Assembly: GCA_001803235.1 (NCBI GenBank) | Contig: MHBL01000102.1 | Coordinates: 1 to 57,682, forward strand | Direction of reading: 5' to 3' | Length of the DNA: 57,682 nucleotides | From: Lentisphaerae bacterium RIFOXYA12_64_32 | Lineage (GTDB): Bacteria; Verrucomicrobiota; Lentisphaeria; Oligosphaerales; YB12-FULL-65-16 | Shown: piece by piece, positions 1 to 8,519 of the stretch | How the letters are laid out: every line of letters begins with the position of its first letter | Position numbering within the stretch: position 1 is the first letter of the stretch | Notes under the pieces: generated by a model | Databases searched by the model: none | What the model was told of the DNA's origin: nothing | What the model saw: the letters and a program-made list of their open reading frames with translations, nothing else | Program-made: the position numbers and the translations under genes

Positions 1-152
1 CCTGAGGACAGGCCGCCCCTACTTGGTGTGCGCGGAGGCGTGGCCTTCCGAGACGCGGCGCCAGATCTTGAAACAGCCCTGGAGATTATGTGCGACGGCG
101 AACCGCACAGGTGGACGACGGGACCTGATCAGGGCTTTTTTCACGGATGCGC

Positions 153-180
153 TTGCAAAAAACGCCCGGTCGTTTATCTA
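153..180 (+). promoter_or_regulatory. candidate sigma-70 promoter for the gcv genes
   Basis: TTGCAA at 153-158 and TATCTA at 175-180 are separated by 16 bases, a plausible -35/-10 pair. It would start transcription near 187, about 90 bases before the preferred gcvT start. I see no other gene in bases 1-277, and no glycine riboswitch fold that I can recognise. This is a match by eye only. Confidence 0.4.
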
Positions 181-277
181 TCACGTCACGTCGTGTACTG
201 GCTAGGTTGAGGGCCCCCCGGGACATTGTTGGCGCCGCGTGGGACCTGTTCCGCGTGCCGACGCAGAGAGGCAAATC

Positions 278-1402
278 TTGGAGCATCCGTCGAATCATTC
301 CGAACCGTTGCGGCGCACGCCGCTGGCTGAACGGCACGAGCGCCTGGGGGCCCGGTTGGGTGCCTTTGCCGGGTGGGACATGCCCATCCGGTATCCGGAA
401 GGCATTCTCGCGGAGCACCAGCACACGCGTTCGGCGGCGAGTCTGTTTGACATCTGCCACATGGGCGAATTCCGGGTTCGCGGCGCGACTGCAGCCGGGG
501 AACTGGACCGGCTCTGCGCCCGACGGGTCGTGGACCAGAAGCCAGGCACCTGTCGCTATAACTTCCTGGTGACTGCGGCGGGCACCGTCCGTGACGACCT
601 GCTGGTCTACCGTCTTGCAGCGGACGAGTTCTACTTGGTCGTGAACGCGGGGACGGTGGACTCGGATGCCGCGTGGCTGCGTCAAAACCTGGGAACCGGG
701 ACGGTTTTCGCCGATGAGTCGGCCGTCACGGCGAAACTGGACTTGCAGGGGCCGCGCTGCTTCGAAGTGCTGGCGGACCTGGGCCTGCCGCTGGAGGCCG
801 TACCCCCCTATTTCAACTGGCGCCGCGTACAACTGCGCGGGCTGGATGTCTTGCTGAGCCGGACCGGGTACACCGGCGAGCGAGGCGTGGAGATCTACGT
901 CCCGGCCGATGCCGTGGGGCCGCTCTGGGACGCGCTCCTGGCGCAGCCGCTGGTGAAGCCCGCCGGGCTGGGCGCCCGCGATACGCTGCGCCTCGAGATG
1001 GGTTACCCGCTGTACGGACACGAGCTGAACCTGAGCACCACCCCGGTCGAGGCGGGCTTCGAGCGCCTGGTGCGGCGTACCGGCGGCGACGAGTTCGTCG
1101 GGGCAGCCGCGCTGGCGCAGCCCGCGGCGCGGCGCTTGGCGGGCTTCGTTCTCGAGGGGCGACGGGCGGCGCGGGAAGGCGCTCGCGTCTGGGACCGCAC
1201 CGGGCAGGAGATCGGCGTGGTCACGTCCGGGGCTTTTGGGCCAAGTCTCGGTTGCGCCGTGGCCCTTGGCTACGTGCAGCGGAACGCGGCTCTGGTGCCC
1301 GGCGCGCAGGTGAGGCTTGGGCCTGACCCGGATGCGGCGTTGCCGGCGACGCTCGCGGCGTTGCCGTTCTACACGAAGGGCACGGCCCGGTCCGACGGAT
1401 GA
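278..1402 (+). CDS. gcvT: glycine cleavage system T protein (aminomethyltransferase)
   Basis: GcvT transfers the methylene group from the aminomethyl-lipoyl arm of GcvH to tetrahydrofolate and releases ammonia. The family hallmarks are visible: RRTPLAERHERLGA and FAGWDMPIRYPEG near the N-terminus, LFDICHMGEF, and GYTGERGVEIYVP in the middle. The C-terminal barrel ends at LPFYTKG. The length of 374 aa is normal. The frame is open from a GTG at 239, but that codon has no ribosome binding site. A GAGAGG at 266-271 lies six bases ahead of TTG 278, and the protein then begins close to the usual GcvT N-terminus, so TTG 278 is preferred. It is the first gene of a gcvT-H-PA-PB set whose spacers each hold an inverted-repeat array. 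Confidence 0.93.
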   Translation: MEHPSNHSEPLRRTPLAERHERLGARLGAFAGWDMPIRYPEGILAEHQHTRSAASLFDICHMGEFRVRGATAAGELDRLCARRVVDQKPGTCRYNFLVTAAGTVRDDLLVYRLAADEFYLVVNAGTVDSDAAWLRQNLGTGTVFADESAVTAKLDLQGPRCFEVLADLGLPLEAVPPYFNWRRVQLRGLDVLLSRTGYTGERGVEIYVPADAVGPLWDALLAQPLVKPAGLGARDTLRLEMGYPLYGHELNLSTTPVEAGFERLVRRTGGDEFVGAAALAQPAARRLAGFVLEGRRAAREGARVWDRTGQEIGVVTSGAFGPSLGCAVALGYVQRNAALVPGAQVRLGPDPDAALPATLAALPFYTKGTARSDG

Positions 1403-1407
1403 AGGAG

Positions 1408-1504
1408 TGTTCAGGTTTCAGGCGGGGAACCGCGGAATCCGGAACCGGTTACGCAGGCCTGAACCCTGAACCCTGAACCTTGAACCTTGAACCCTGAACC
1501 CTGG
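1408..1504. repeat. intergenic TTCAGG/CCTGAA inverted array, copy 1
   Basis: The gcvT-gcvH spacer has a short left arm at 1408-1422, TGTTCAGGTTTCAGG. The right arm at 1458-1504 consists of about six tandem copies of CTGAACC or its variant TTGAACC. The right arm ends only eleven bases before the gcvH start codon, so an RNA hairpin here would sit at the ribosome binding region. Confidence 0.75.
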
Positions 1505-1515
1505 GAAACACCACG

Positions 1516-1884
1516 ATGAAGAAGTATTCCGAAGAACACGAGTGGGTGAAACTGCAGAACGGTATCGCGACCGTGGGCATCACGGCCTATGCCGCCGCGG
1601 AACTGGGCGATATCACGTTTGTCGAGCTTCCCGAGAAAGGCAAGACGTTCGCGCAGGGCGAAGCCATGTGCGTCGTCGAATCGGTGAAGGCAGCCTCCGA
1701 TGTGTTCATTCCGGTCGGCGGCCGCGTCGCGGAAGTCAACCCGCGCCTCGAAGACACGCCAGAACTGATCAATGCCTCGGCGGAGAAGGACGGGTGGATC
1801 TGCAAGTTGACGGACGTCAACGAGAAGGAATTGGAGGGTCTGATGACCGAGGAGCAGTACAAGGCGTTTACCGCGGAGAAGTGA
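1516..1884 (+). CDS. gcvH: glycine cleavage system H protein (lipoyl carrier)
   Basis: GcvH carries the lipoyl arm that shuttles the aminomethyl intermediate between the P, T and L proteins. The 122 aa length is typical. KYSEEHEWV at the N-terminus, GITAYAAAELGDITFVELP, and the lipoylation motif ESVKAASD with its acceptor lysine are all present. The ribosome binding site is weak because repeat DNA runs almost to the ATG. The gene lies between gcvT and gcvPA, consistent with one transcription unit. Confidence 0.97.
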   Translation: MKKYSEEHEWVKLQNGIATVGITAYAAAELGDITFVELPEKGKTFAQGEAMCVVESVKAASDVFIPVGGRVAEVNPRLEDTPELINASAEKDGWICKLTDVNEKELEGLMTEEQYKAFTAEK

Positions 1885-1921
1885 TGAAGAGGCTCTTGCA
1901 GAAGGAATGCCGGAGCCCGGT

Positions 1922-2010
1922 TTCAGGTTTCAGTGTTCGGGTTTCAGGAATACGCAACCTGTTCAGCATCAGATGTATTCCTTCCTGACACCTGACACCT
2001 GACACCTGAA
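1922..2010. repeat. intergenic TTCAGG/CCTGAA inverted array, copy 2
   Basis: The gcvH-gcvPA spacer contains two 29-base arms (1922-1950 and 1982-2010) that are largely complementary. Each is built from units such as TTTCAGG and TGTCAGG. The 31-base loop carries CGCAACCTGTTCAGCATCAG, which recurs almost unchanged in the jag-guaB spacer (copy 4). The two are therefore copies of one element, not simply chance repeats. Confidence 0.8.
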
Positions 2011-2074
2011 CCCCGATCCGGCAAGAAGGAGCCGAACGGGGCTGGCCACTCAGACGCGCAGGAACAACACACCC

Positions 2075-3415
2075 ATGCCGTATGTCGCAATGACCGAGTC
2101 GGAAAAGCAGCAGATGCTGGCCCAGGTCGGGGTTGGCAGCCTGGACGAGTTGTGGCGCCAGATTCTCGGCGCGGAGACGCTGCCGTCGTTCGAGCGGTTG
2201 CCGTGTGGGAGTTCCGAGCTGAAAGTCACGCGGCACCTGGCCGGGCTGGCCCACCGCAACGCCACCGATCTGATGTGCTTTGTGGGCAGTGGTTTTTACG
2301 ACCACTTCATCCCGGCAGTGGTCGGCGAGGTGGCGGGGCGTACGGAGTTCTCCACCTCCTACACGCCGTACCAGCCGGAAGTGTCGCAGGGCACCTTGCA
2401 GGCCATTTACGAATACCAGTCCGCCATCTGCCGCTTGACGGACATGGAGGTGGCCAACGCGTCCATGTACGACGGCGGAACGGCGTTTTTCGAAGCCATG
2501 ATGATGGCCGTGCGCATCACCGGGCGTCGCCGCGCCGTCGTGCTCGGTTCGGTGTCCCCGATCTACCGGACCATGCTCCAGTGCTACTGCAGCAACCTGG
2601 ATGTCGAACTGGTGATGACGCCGCCCGCGCTCCAGGCCGACGTCCGATCCATCGCCGATCTGCTGACCCCGGATACGGCCTGCGTGATGGTGCAGTATCC
2701 GAACGTGTTTGGTGTGGTCGAGGATTGGCGGCCACTGATTGAGGCGGCGCGCGAACGCCAGGTGCTGTCCGTCTGTTCCGCCTACCCGATGGCCTTGGCT
2801 CGGCTCATGCCTCCCGGGCAGATGGGATTCGATGTGGTCACGGGCGAGGGCCAGTCACTGGGCCTGCCCCTGTCGTTTGGCGGACCGTACCTCGGATTCC
2901 TGGCGACCTGGATGAAGTACGTGCGCAAGATGCCGGGCCGCATCTGCGGGCGGACGGTGGACCAGAACGGCAAGCCCGGCTTCGTTCTGACCCTGCAGGC
3001 GCGCGAACAGCACATCCGGCGCGAGAAGGCCATGTCGAACATCTGTACAAACGAGGGGCTCTGTGCTTTGCGCGCCTTGGCCTACCTGACCTTCGTCGGC
3101 AAGCAGGGCTTGGTCGACGTCGCGGACGTTTGCGCTGCCAAGGCGGTCTTTGCCCGCGAGCAGCTCCTGCGCATCGAGGGCGTGCGAGGCTACGACGTGC
3201 CTTTCTTCAACGAGTTCGTCATCCGTCTCCCCGTCGAGGCGGGTGAAGTGGTCGGACGCATGATCGAGCGCGGTTTTGCCGCCGGGTTCCCGCTGGGTCG
3301 GTACTTCGCCGACCGCCGAAACGAACTGCTCGTGGCGGTTACGGAGAAACGGACCCGCGAGGACATCCGCGGCCTGGCCGCCGCCCTCGAAGCGGTGCTG
3401 AACGAGTGTCGGTGA
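2075..3415 (+). CDS. gcvPA: glycine dehydrogenase (decarboxylating) subunit 1
   Basis: This is the N-terminal half of the split PLP-dependent P protein. It works with GcvPB to decarboxylate glycine and load the aminomethyl group on GcvH. The 446 aa length fits subunit 1. Recognisable family segments are MPYVAMTESEKQQML, FVGSGFYDHFIP, TSYTPYQPEVSQGTLQAIYE and, later, REQHIRREKAMSNICTNE. It ends 188 bases before gcvPB, and the spacer is filled by another inverted array. The ATG is preceded by no strong ribosome binding site. Confidence 0.96.
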   Translation: MPYVAMTESEKQQMLAQVGVGSLDELWRQILGAETLPSFERLPCGSSELKVTRHLAGLAHRNATDLMCFVGSGFYDHFIPAVVGEVAGRTEFSTSYTPYQPEVSQGTLQAIYEYQSAICRLTDMEVANASMYDGGTAFFEAMMMAVRITGRRRAVVLGSVSPIYRTMLQCYCSNLDVELVMTPPALQADVRSIADLLTPDTACVMVQYPNVFGVVEDWRPLIEAARERQVLSVCSAYPMALARLMPPGQMGFDVVTGEGQSLGLPLSFGGPYLGFLATWMKYVRKMPGRICGRTVDQNGKPGFVLTLQAREQHIRREKAMSNICTNEGLCALRALAYLTFVGKQGLVDVADVCAAKAVFAREQLLRIEGVRGYDVPFFNEFVIRLPVEAGEVVGRMIERGFAAGFPLGRYFADRRNELLVAVTEKRTREDIRGLAAALEAVLNECR

Positions 3416-3420
3416 ATGTA

Positions 3421-3595
3421 AGGTGTCAGGGTTCAGGGTTCAGGTGTCAGGGAAAACGGTTGCCCCGATCCGTTGCGCTCCTGCCGCCGACACCCCCCGA
3501 GATCCCTGACATCAAGTCCCTTCGGTCATGGAGGGTGGCGACCGTCATGGTCGGCTCCCTTTATTCCTGAACCCTGAACCCTGAACCCCGAACCT
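3421..3595. repeat. intergenic TTCAGG/CCTGAA inverted array, copy 3
   Basis: The left arm at 3421-3452 is made of GTGTCAGG and GTTCAGG units. The right arm at 3564-3595 is made of CTGAACC units and ends eight bases before the gcvPB ATG. The interior of about 110 bases is longer than in the other copies and includes a further partial unit, CCCTGACATC, near 3505. Confidence 0.72.
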
Positions 3596-3603
3596 GGACC
3601 CCC

Positions 3604-5061
3604 ATGCAACTGATTTACGAGAAAAGCTTTCCCGGACGTCGCGGAACATCGTTGCCGGAGTTGGATGTCCCGGCTGGTAATGCATTGCCGCCAACCCTGT
3701 TACGGCAGAAACCGGCGGAGTTGCCGGAAGTGAGTGAACTGGACGGGGTACGCCATTTCGTGAACCTGAGCCGCCGCAACGTGTCCGTGGACACCTGTTT
3801 CTACCCGCTCGGGTCGTGCACCATGAAATACAACCCAAAGTTCCACGACCGGATCGCGGACCTGCCGGGGTTCGCCGATCTGCACCCTCTGTTGCCGCAG
3901 CTTCGGCACGGCGGCGCCCTGACGCAGGGTGCGTTGGCGGTGTTGTACGAAACCGAGACACTGCTGTGCGACCTGCTCGGGTTCGCGGCCTTCACCATGC
4001 AGCCGCTGGCCGGTGCTCACGGCGAGTTGACCGGGGTGATGATGATGGCCGCCTACCACAAGGACCGCGGCGAGAAGCGCTCCGTGATGCTCATCCCTGA
4101 TTCGGCTCACGGGACCAACCCCGCCAGTGCGGCGCTGGCGGGGTTTGAGGCCCGGACCATCGGGACCGACGCCAACGGCAACACCGACGTCGAGGCCCTG
4201 CGGCGTGCATTGTCCAAGGACGTGGCGGGGATCATGCTCACCTGTCCCAGCACGCTGGGGCTGTTCGACCCGAACATCCGCGAGATCTGTCGCTGTGTCC
4301 ACGAGGCGGGCGGCCTCGTGTACGGCGACGGCGCGAACTTCAATGCGCTGCTGGGCCGGGTCCGCCCCGGCGACCTGGGCGTCGATGTCGCTCACGTCAA
4401 CCTGCACAAGACGTTTGCCACGCCCCACGGCGGCGGCGGTCCGGGCGCCGGTCCGGTCGGCGTGTGTGAGAAGCTGGTGCCGTATCTGCCTACGTCGCGG
4501 GTGATGAAGCGGGCCGACGGCAGTTACGTCCTGGAATACCAGTTCCCGAAGACGATCGGGTACATCGCACCGTTCTATGGAAACTTTGGCGTCATCGTCA
4601 AGGCGTATGCCTACATGCTGACCCTGGGCCGTGACGGCCTGCGGCGCGTCAGTGACGCAGCGGTGCTGAATGCGAACTACCTGCGCGCCCACCTGCGCCA
4701 GGCCTACCACGAGCCGTTCGACCGGCCGTGCATGCACGAATGCGTCCTGTCGGCCAAACACCAGATCAAGCAGGGCGTGCACGCCCTGGACATCGCCAAG
4801 GCCTTGCTCGACGCCGGGTTCCACCCGCCGACGATCTACTTCCCGTTGGTCGTTCCGGAAGCGATCATGATTGAGCCGACCGAGACGGAAAGCAAGCAGA
4901 CGCTGGACGCGTTCATTCAGGCCATGCTGGACATCGCCCGCCTCGCCGAGACGGATCCTGCACGGGTCAAAGCCGCGCCTCGGACCACACCGGTGGCCCG
5001 GCTCGACGAGACCCGCGCGGCTCGCTCCCTCGATCTGGCCAGCCGGCCCGCCGCCCCGTAG
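3604..5061 (+). CDS. gcvPB: glycine dehydrogenase (decarboxylating) subunit 2
   Basis: This is the C-terminal half of the P protein and holds the PLP-binding lysine. The motif HVNLHKTFATPHGGGGPG places that lysine at residue 269. Other family signatures are FYPLGSCTMKYNPK, AHGELTGVMMM and DSAHGTNPASAALAGF. The 485 aa length is normal for subunit 2. It closes the gcv set. About 120 bases after its stop, promoter-like sequence begins for the rpmH cluster, so the two groups are probably separate transcription units. Confidence 0.96.
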   Translation: MQLIYEKSFPGRRGTSLPELDVPAGNALPPTLLRQKPAELPEVSELDGVRHFVNLSRRNVSVDTCFYPLGSCTMKYNPKFHDRIADLPGFADLHPLLPQLRHGGALTQGALAVLYETETLLCDLLGFAAFTMQPLAGAHGELTGVMMMAAYHKDRGEKRSVMLIPDSAHGTNPASAALAGFEARTIGTDANGNTDVEALRRALSKDVAGIMLTCPSTLGLFDPNIREICRCVHEAGGLVYGDGANFNALLGRVRPGDLGVDVAHVNLHKTFATPHGGGGPGAGPVGVCEKLVPYLPTSRVMKRADGSYVLEYQFPKTIGYIAPFYGNFGVIVKAYAYMLTLGRDGLRRVSDAAVLNANYLRAHLRQAYHEPFDRPCMHECVLSAKHQIKQGVHALDIAKALLDAGFHPPTIYFPLVVPEAIMIEPTETESKQTLDAFIQAMLDIARLAETDPARVKAAPRTTPVARLDETRAARSLDLASRPAAP

Positions 5062-5184
5062 TGCGGCGATGGCTCCCGGTCCCGTGGTTCGTGGGACGAG
5101 GCGACACCGCCCGCCCCCCCCTCGGCTTCCCCCATCCTTCAGCCTGCGGACGGTCGCATTCCCGCCCCCCGGTTCCAGCCCCGG

Positions 5185-5212
5185 TTGATTCTTGCCCCCG
5201 GGGGAGTAGATT
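5185..5212 (+). promoter_or_regulatory. candidate sigma-70 promoter for rpmH-rnpA-yidD-yidC
   Basis: TTGATT at 5185-5190 and TAGATT at 5207-5212 are separated by 16 bases. Transcription would begin near 5219 and give a leader of about 105 bases before rpmH. The remainder of the 264-base spacer is GC-rich and shows nothing else I can name. Confidence 0.4.
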
Positions 5213-5325
5213 ACCTATTCGGCTTTTGGTGTCGTGCACGGGCGCGCTGTGGCCGGAACTTGAGTTGCGAGGGTAGCCTCGGGCAGGGCCGTTGCCGCGC
5301 CGTAGAAACAAGAGAGGTTGGGATC

Positions 5326-5460
5326 ATGAGGCCGACGTATCGACCGCACTGCAAACCGCGTAAACGCAAGTTCGGTTTCCGGGCCAGAATGGCCACGCGG
5401 GGAGGCCGTGATGTGCTGGCCCGCCGCCGTCGCAGGGGCCGGAAGAAGCTGTCGGTGTAG
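5326..5460 (+). CDS. rpmH: 50S ribosomal protein L34
   Basis: This 44-residue, strongly basic protein is a structural part of the large ribosomal subunit. The family core [19 protein letters not shown] is intact, followed by the usual Lys/Arg-rich tail. The start has a good AGAGAGG about nine bases upstream. It opens the widely conserved rpmH-rnpA-yidD-yidC-jag order, 20 bases before the assigned rnpA start. Confidence 0.97.
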   Translation: MRPTYRPHCKPRKRKFGFRARMATRGGRDVLARRRRRGRKKLSV

Positions 5461-5480
5461 GACGGGGGTCGTGTCGGCGG

Positions 5481-5969
5481 ATGGCTCGACCGGCCGGCGA
5501 GAGGGGGACCTCAACCAGGTCTCAACGCCAGAACAGGGAGCTGTGCCGGTCCGTGTGTACCCCGTGCGTCACTACTGACCTGTCCCGAACGCCGCCGGAG
5601 AAACCGTTCGGCCGGTCTGCGCGCCTGCGTACCCGTGCGGAACTGAGCTATGTCCGCGAACACAGTGTGCGCCGGGCGGGTCGGCTCTGCGTGGTTTGCA
5701 GAGCGGAATCCCGGGACGGACACCGCCGTTGCACCATGGTGATTTCGCGGCGCTACAGTCTGCGGGCGGTGGACCGCAACCGTGCCCGCCGGCTGCTGCG
5801 CGAAGCCTATCGCGTCCTGTTTCCCCGGTTGCTGCCGGCGTGGCTGGTGCTCATCCCGCGTCACGGCATACGGCGGGTCAAATTGAGCCCTGTCCTGGCA
5901 GAACTCGAGCATCTTCTCAACGGACTCGGGGGGCTCAGAGGCACGTGCGGAGAAGGAGCCGGAGAGTGA
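5481..5969 (+). CDS. rnpA: ribonuclease P protein component
   Basis: RnpA is the protein subunit of RNase P, which removes the 5' leader of pre-tRNAs. The conserved region begins at [13 protein letters not shown] near residue 43 and includes the signature RNR helix, [16 protein letters not shown]. It ends with the usual sheet and C-terminal helix. The frame allows 162 aa, longer than usual, and residues 1-40 look unlike the family. A GTG at 5553 behind GGGAG would give a more normal 138 aa, so the start is uncertain. Its stop codon overlaps the yidD start (GTGA). Confidence 0.9.
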   Translation: MARPAGERGTSTRSQRQNRELCRSVCTPCVTTDLSRTPPEKPFGRSARLRTRAELSYVREHSVRRAGRLCVVCRAESRDGHRRCTMVISRRYSLRAVDRNRARRLLREAYRVLFPRLLPAWLVLIPRHGIRRVKLSPVLAELEHLLNGLGGLRGTCGEGAGE

Positions 5970-6277
5970 GAATCGCTTGGGTTACGAGCGTCCCGGTGGC
6001 AGCGGGCAGGCGAGTGGCACTCGGCCTGCTCTGGCTGTACCGGTATGGCGTCTCGGGCCTCAAGCCTCCCTGTTGCCGCTTCCACCCGACCTGTTCGGCG
6101 TACGCCTATGAAGCCGTGTCCCGTTTCGGCCTGCTCCGTGGCGGCTGGCTGGCTGTGCGCCGTCTGTCCCGATGTCACCCGTTTTACTCGGGTCCTATCT
6201 TCGACCCCGTGCCCGAACCTATGCAGTTCGGACCGGCGGTGGGTGGGTCTACCGAGCGCACCCGCGGAGAACTGTAG
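5966..6277 (+). CDS. yidD: membrane protein insertion efficiency factor YidD
   Basis: This is a small amphipathic protein that assists YidC-dependent membrane insertion. The family core is clear: [32 protein letters not shown] and the RCHPF block. The start is GTG, overlapping the rnpA stop by four bases, with AAGGAG at 5953-5958 as ribosome binding site, so the two are probably translationally coupled. The product is 103 aa. A hydrophilic tail after the core is poorly conserved. Confidence 0.93.
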   Translation: MRIAWVTSVPVAAGRRVALGLLWLYRYGVSGLKPPCCRFHPTCSAYAYEAVSRFGLLRGGWLAVRRLSRCHPFYSGPIFDPVPEPMQFGPAVGGSTERTRGEL

Positions 6278-6343
6278 CGTGGACAGGCCGTTCCTTCTCT
6301 CGGGCTTCCGATTTTCGACCACCGGAGATTCAATCCTAACATA

Positions 6344-8158
6344 ATGAAGTACGACAAGACCACGATTTTCGGGGTTGGCGCCTGCATCCTGCTGCTCCTG
6401 CTCTGGAGTCCGCTGATGCACTACCTTGGGGTGACCCCGGCGCCGCGCCCCACGGCACCGCCCGCTGAGGGCCCTGAAACGGTGCACGCCCCCGATCCGG
6501 CCCCGGCAGAAACCGCTCCGCCCACCGCTCCGACGGCGCCGCCGGAGTTCCGGGCTCCTGCCGCGTCGGCGGATTCGTCGCCGGCAGCAACCCATATTCG
6601 GGCTCCAGGGGTCCCGTTCGGAAAACCCAATCAGACCGTGTCTCTGACCGCAGACGGAGTGTTCACCGCCTTGGTGGAGCCCAATGGCGGCGGCGTCGTA
6701 GAGGTCCAACTTCACAAGTACTTGATGGACGATCGGAAACGGGAAGTGCGGTTGGGGCACTACGGGCACCCCCTGGCGGCCCTGGTGCTCGATGCCACGG
6801 GGTGGAAGCCGGGGCCGGCCACGGTCACGGAGCAGACGGATACGCATCTGCGGATCGAACGGCAGGTCGCCGAACCCGGGGTCACGATCGTGGAAGACTG
6901 GCGCATCGGGGACGGCGGCCCGTACCGCATCGACTACAGCGTGGCCTTGCGAAACCATGGCACGCAGTCCGTACCGTTGCGCAACCTGGCCGTGAGCTGC
7001 GGGGCGCTGCTGCCGACCTGTGAAGGCGGTGCGGCTTCCGGGGCAGCCGGCGTTGGCTTGGCGGGCGGCGTGGACTATCTGGCGGCGGGCGAAACGCACC
7101 CGAAGGCGTACGCCGCCAAGGCCATTTCCAAGCTCAAGCCGGCAGCCGCGGAGAAACTGGCTGGGACGCCGCTGCAGTGGGTCACCGTGCACTCACAGTA
7201 CTTCATGTTTTACGTGACGCAGGGCGCCTCCCCCTTGAGCGGCGGCGTGATGGGCCTGATGCCCGACCCCGAGCAGATCGGCGTGAAAGGCGCACCGGAG
7301 TGGTACTACAGCCAGGCGCTTCTGGCCGCGCCGGACCTGGCGCCGGGTCAGGAAAAGGAATGGACCTTCACCTGCTACGCCGGTCCCAAGGAGTACGAGA
7401 TTCTCCGCGGCCTGGGTCCGCGCGTCGAGACGGTCCTGCACATGGACTTCGTCATGTTCTGGCGCCCGGCCTGGATGGGGGCCATTTCCGGCTGGATTCT
7501 GCGCTTCATGTTGACCCTGAACAATCGCTTCGACCACCCCTGGGGGTATGGCTTTGCCATCATTCTGCTGACCTTCCTGGTCAAGATGCTGTTCTGGCCC
7601 CTGACCCACAGCAGCACCGTGTCCATGCGCAAGATGCAGAAGGTCCAGCCCAAGATCCAGGAACTGCGCGAGAAATACAAGGGTGACCCGCAGAAGATGA
7701 ACCGCAAGGTCATGGAGTTGTACAAGGACGAGAAGGTCAACCCCCTCGGCGGATGTCTGCCCATCCTGCTGCAGATTCCCGTGTTCTTCGCGTTGTTCAA
7801 CACCTTTCGCAGCGCCATCGAGTTGCGCCAGGCCAGCTTCATCTGGGTCCTCGACCTGTCGATGCCGGACGATGTGGCCATGGTCCTGGGTTTCCCGATC
7901 CGGCCGCTCGCCATCCTGATGGGCGCGACCATGATCATCCAGCAGAAGATGATGCCGTCGTCGCCGGACCCGACCCAGGCGCGCATGATGATGTTCATGA
8001 GCTTCTTTTTTATTTTCCTGTTCTACAGTATGCCGTCCGGCCTGACCCTGTACTGGACGGTGAACCAGGTGTTGACGATCGTACAGAATTTCATCACCTT
8101 GAGATGGGAGACGCAGAAGACGAGCGCAGCTCCGGTCAGCCCTCGACCCGCCCCGTAG
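6344..8158 (+). CDS. yidC: membrane protein insertase YidC
   Basis: YidC inserts and folds inner-membrane proteins alone or with SecYEG. Residues 7-27 form the N-terminal membrane anchor. A Pro/Ala-rich linker follows (about 32-90), then a large periplasmic beta domain (about 95-340). The conserved insertase part follows with the coiled hairpin (VQPKIQELREKYKGDPQKMN), NPLGGCLPILLQIPVFFALF and the remaining membrane helices. At 604 aa it is the long Gram-negative type, which supports a two-membrane cell. It sits in its classical place between yidD and jag. The spacer to jag has been invaded by repeat elements. Confidence 0.97.
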   Translation: MKYDKTTIFGVGACILLLLLWSPLMHYLGVTPAPRPTAPPAEGPETVHAPDPAPAETAPPTAPTAPPEFRAPAASADSSPAATHIRAPGVPFGKPNQTVSLTADGVFTALVEPNGGGVVEVQLHKYLMDDRKREVRLGHYGHPLAALVLDATGWKPGPATVTEQTDTHLRIERQVAEPGVTIVEDWRIGDGGPYRIDYSVALRNHGTQSVPLRNLAVSCGALLPTCEGGAASGAAGVGLAGGVDYLAAGETHPKAYAAKAISKLKPAAAEKLAGTPLQWVTVHSQYFMFYVTQGASPLSGGVMGLMPDPEQIGVKGAPEWYYSQALLAAPDLAPGQEKEWTFTCYAGPKEYEILRGLGPRVETVLHMDFVMFWRPAWMGAISGWILRFMLTLNNRFDHPWGYGFAIILLTFLVKMLFWPLTHSSTVSMRKMQKVQPKIQELREKYKGDPQKMNRKVMELYKDEKVNPLGGCLPILLQIPVFFALFNTFRSAIELRQASFIWVLDLSMPDDVAMVLGFPIRPLAILMGATMIIQQKMMPSSPDPTQARMMMFMSFFFIFLFYSMPSGLTLYWTVNQVLTIVQNFITLRWETQKTSAAPVSPRPAP

Positions 8159-8178
8159 CGCGCGTCTGCAGCAAGACA

Positions 8179-8501
8179 GGGCATGGTTCAAAGGTTCGCC
8201 GTTGGTAACCACTCAGGTAGTCAGAAGTCAGAAGTCAGAAGTCAGAAGCCAGAAGCCAGAAGTCAGAAGTCAGAATGGAAAGCGTAACAGCGTCCAGTAA
8301 CGTGCGGAACGACTTGATTAGCGGCGGCAAATCGGCAGCAACACCGTCTTCTGAGTCCACGACTGTCGTTGCTAACGTCCCCATTCTGACTCCTGGCTAC
8401 CTGAGTAGTTACCACCGTTGGAGGGTTCGCGGTTGGTCAAGTCCGCGCCTTTATCCGATAACTTTGACAACCTTGGAACCCCTGAACCGTGAACCATGCC
8501 C
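8179..8501. repeat. GGGCATGGTTCA mini-element, copy 1, interrupted by a nested element
   Basis: The ends are GGGCATGGTTCAAAGGTT at 8179-8196 and its imperfect inverse finishing GTGAACCATGCCC at 8489-8501. The right-hand part (GGTTGGTC, ATCCGATAAC, CAACCTTGGAACC) matches the copy at 21749-21846. Between 8203 and 8414 another inverted-repeat element is inserted. Removing it leaves about 107 bases, close to the 98 bases of copy 2. The element ends 18 bases before the jag start codon, and the spacer between yidC and jag contains nothing else I can identify. Confidence 0.75.
8203..8414. mobile_element. 212-bp miniature inverted-repeat element nested in the mini-element
   Basis: The termini TGGTAACCACTCAGGTAG (8203-8220) and its inverse at 8397-8414 agree at 17 of 18 positions. 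CCGTTGG occurs at 8199-8205 and again at 8415-8421, compatible with a short target duplication. Inside the left end are several GAAGTCA/GAAGCCA units ending in AGTCAGAATGG, and inside the right end is CCATTCTGACT. These inner ends match those around the four-helix-bundle gene at 54794. It may be an internally deleted relative of that element. Confidence 0.65.
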
Positions 8502-8519
8502 AAAACAGGAGGTGGACCC

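Noticed and set aside
1..277. A glycine riboswitch before gcvT
   Set aside because: Expected by function, but I could not find the conserved core or tandem aptamer arrangement in this stretch.
86..1021. A 311-codon minus-strand frame over gcvT
   Set aside because: Fully antisense to a clear gcvT; high GC lowers stop frequency. The translation has no recognisable family.
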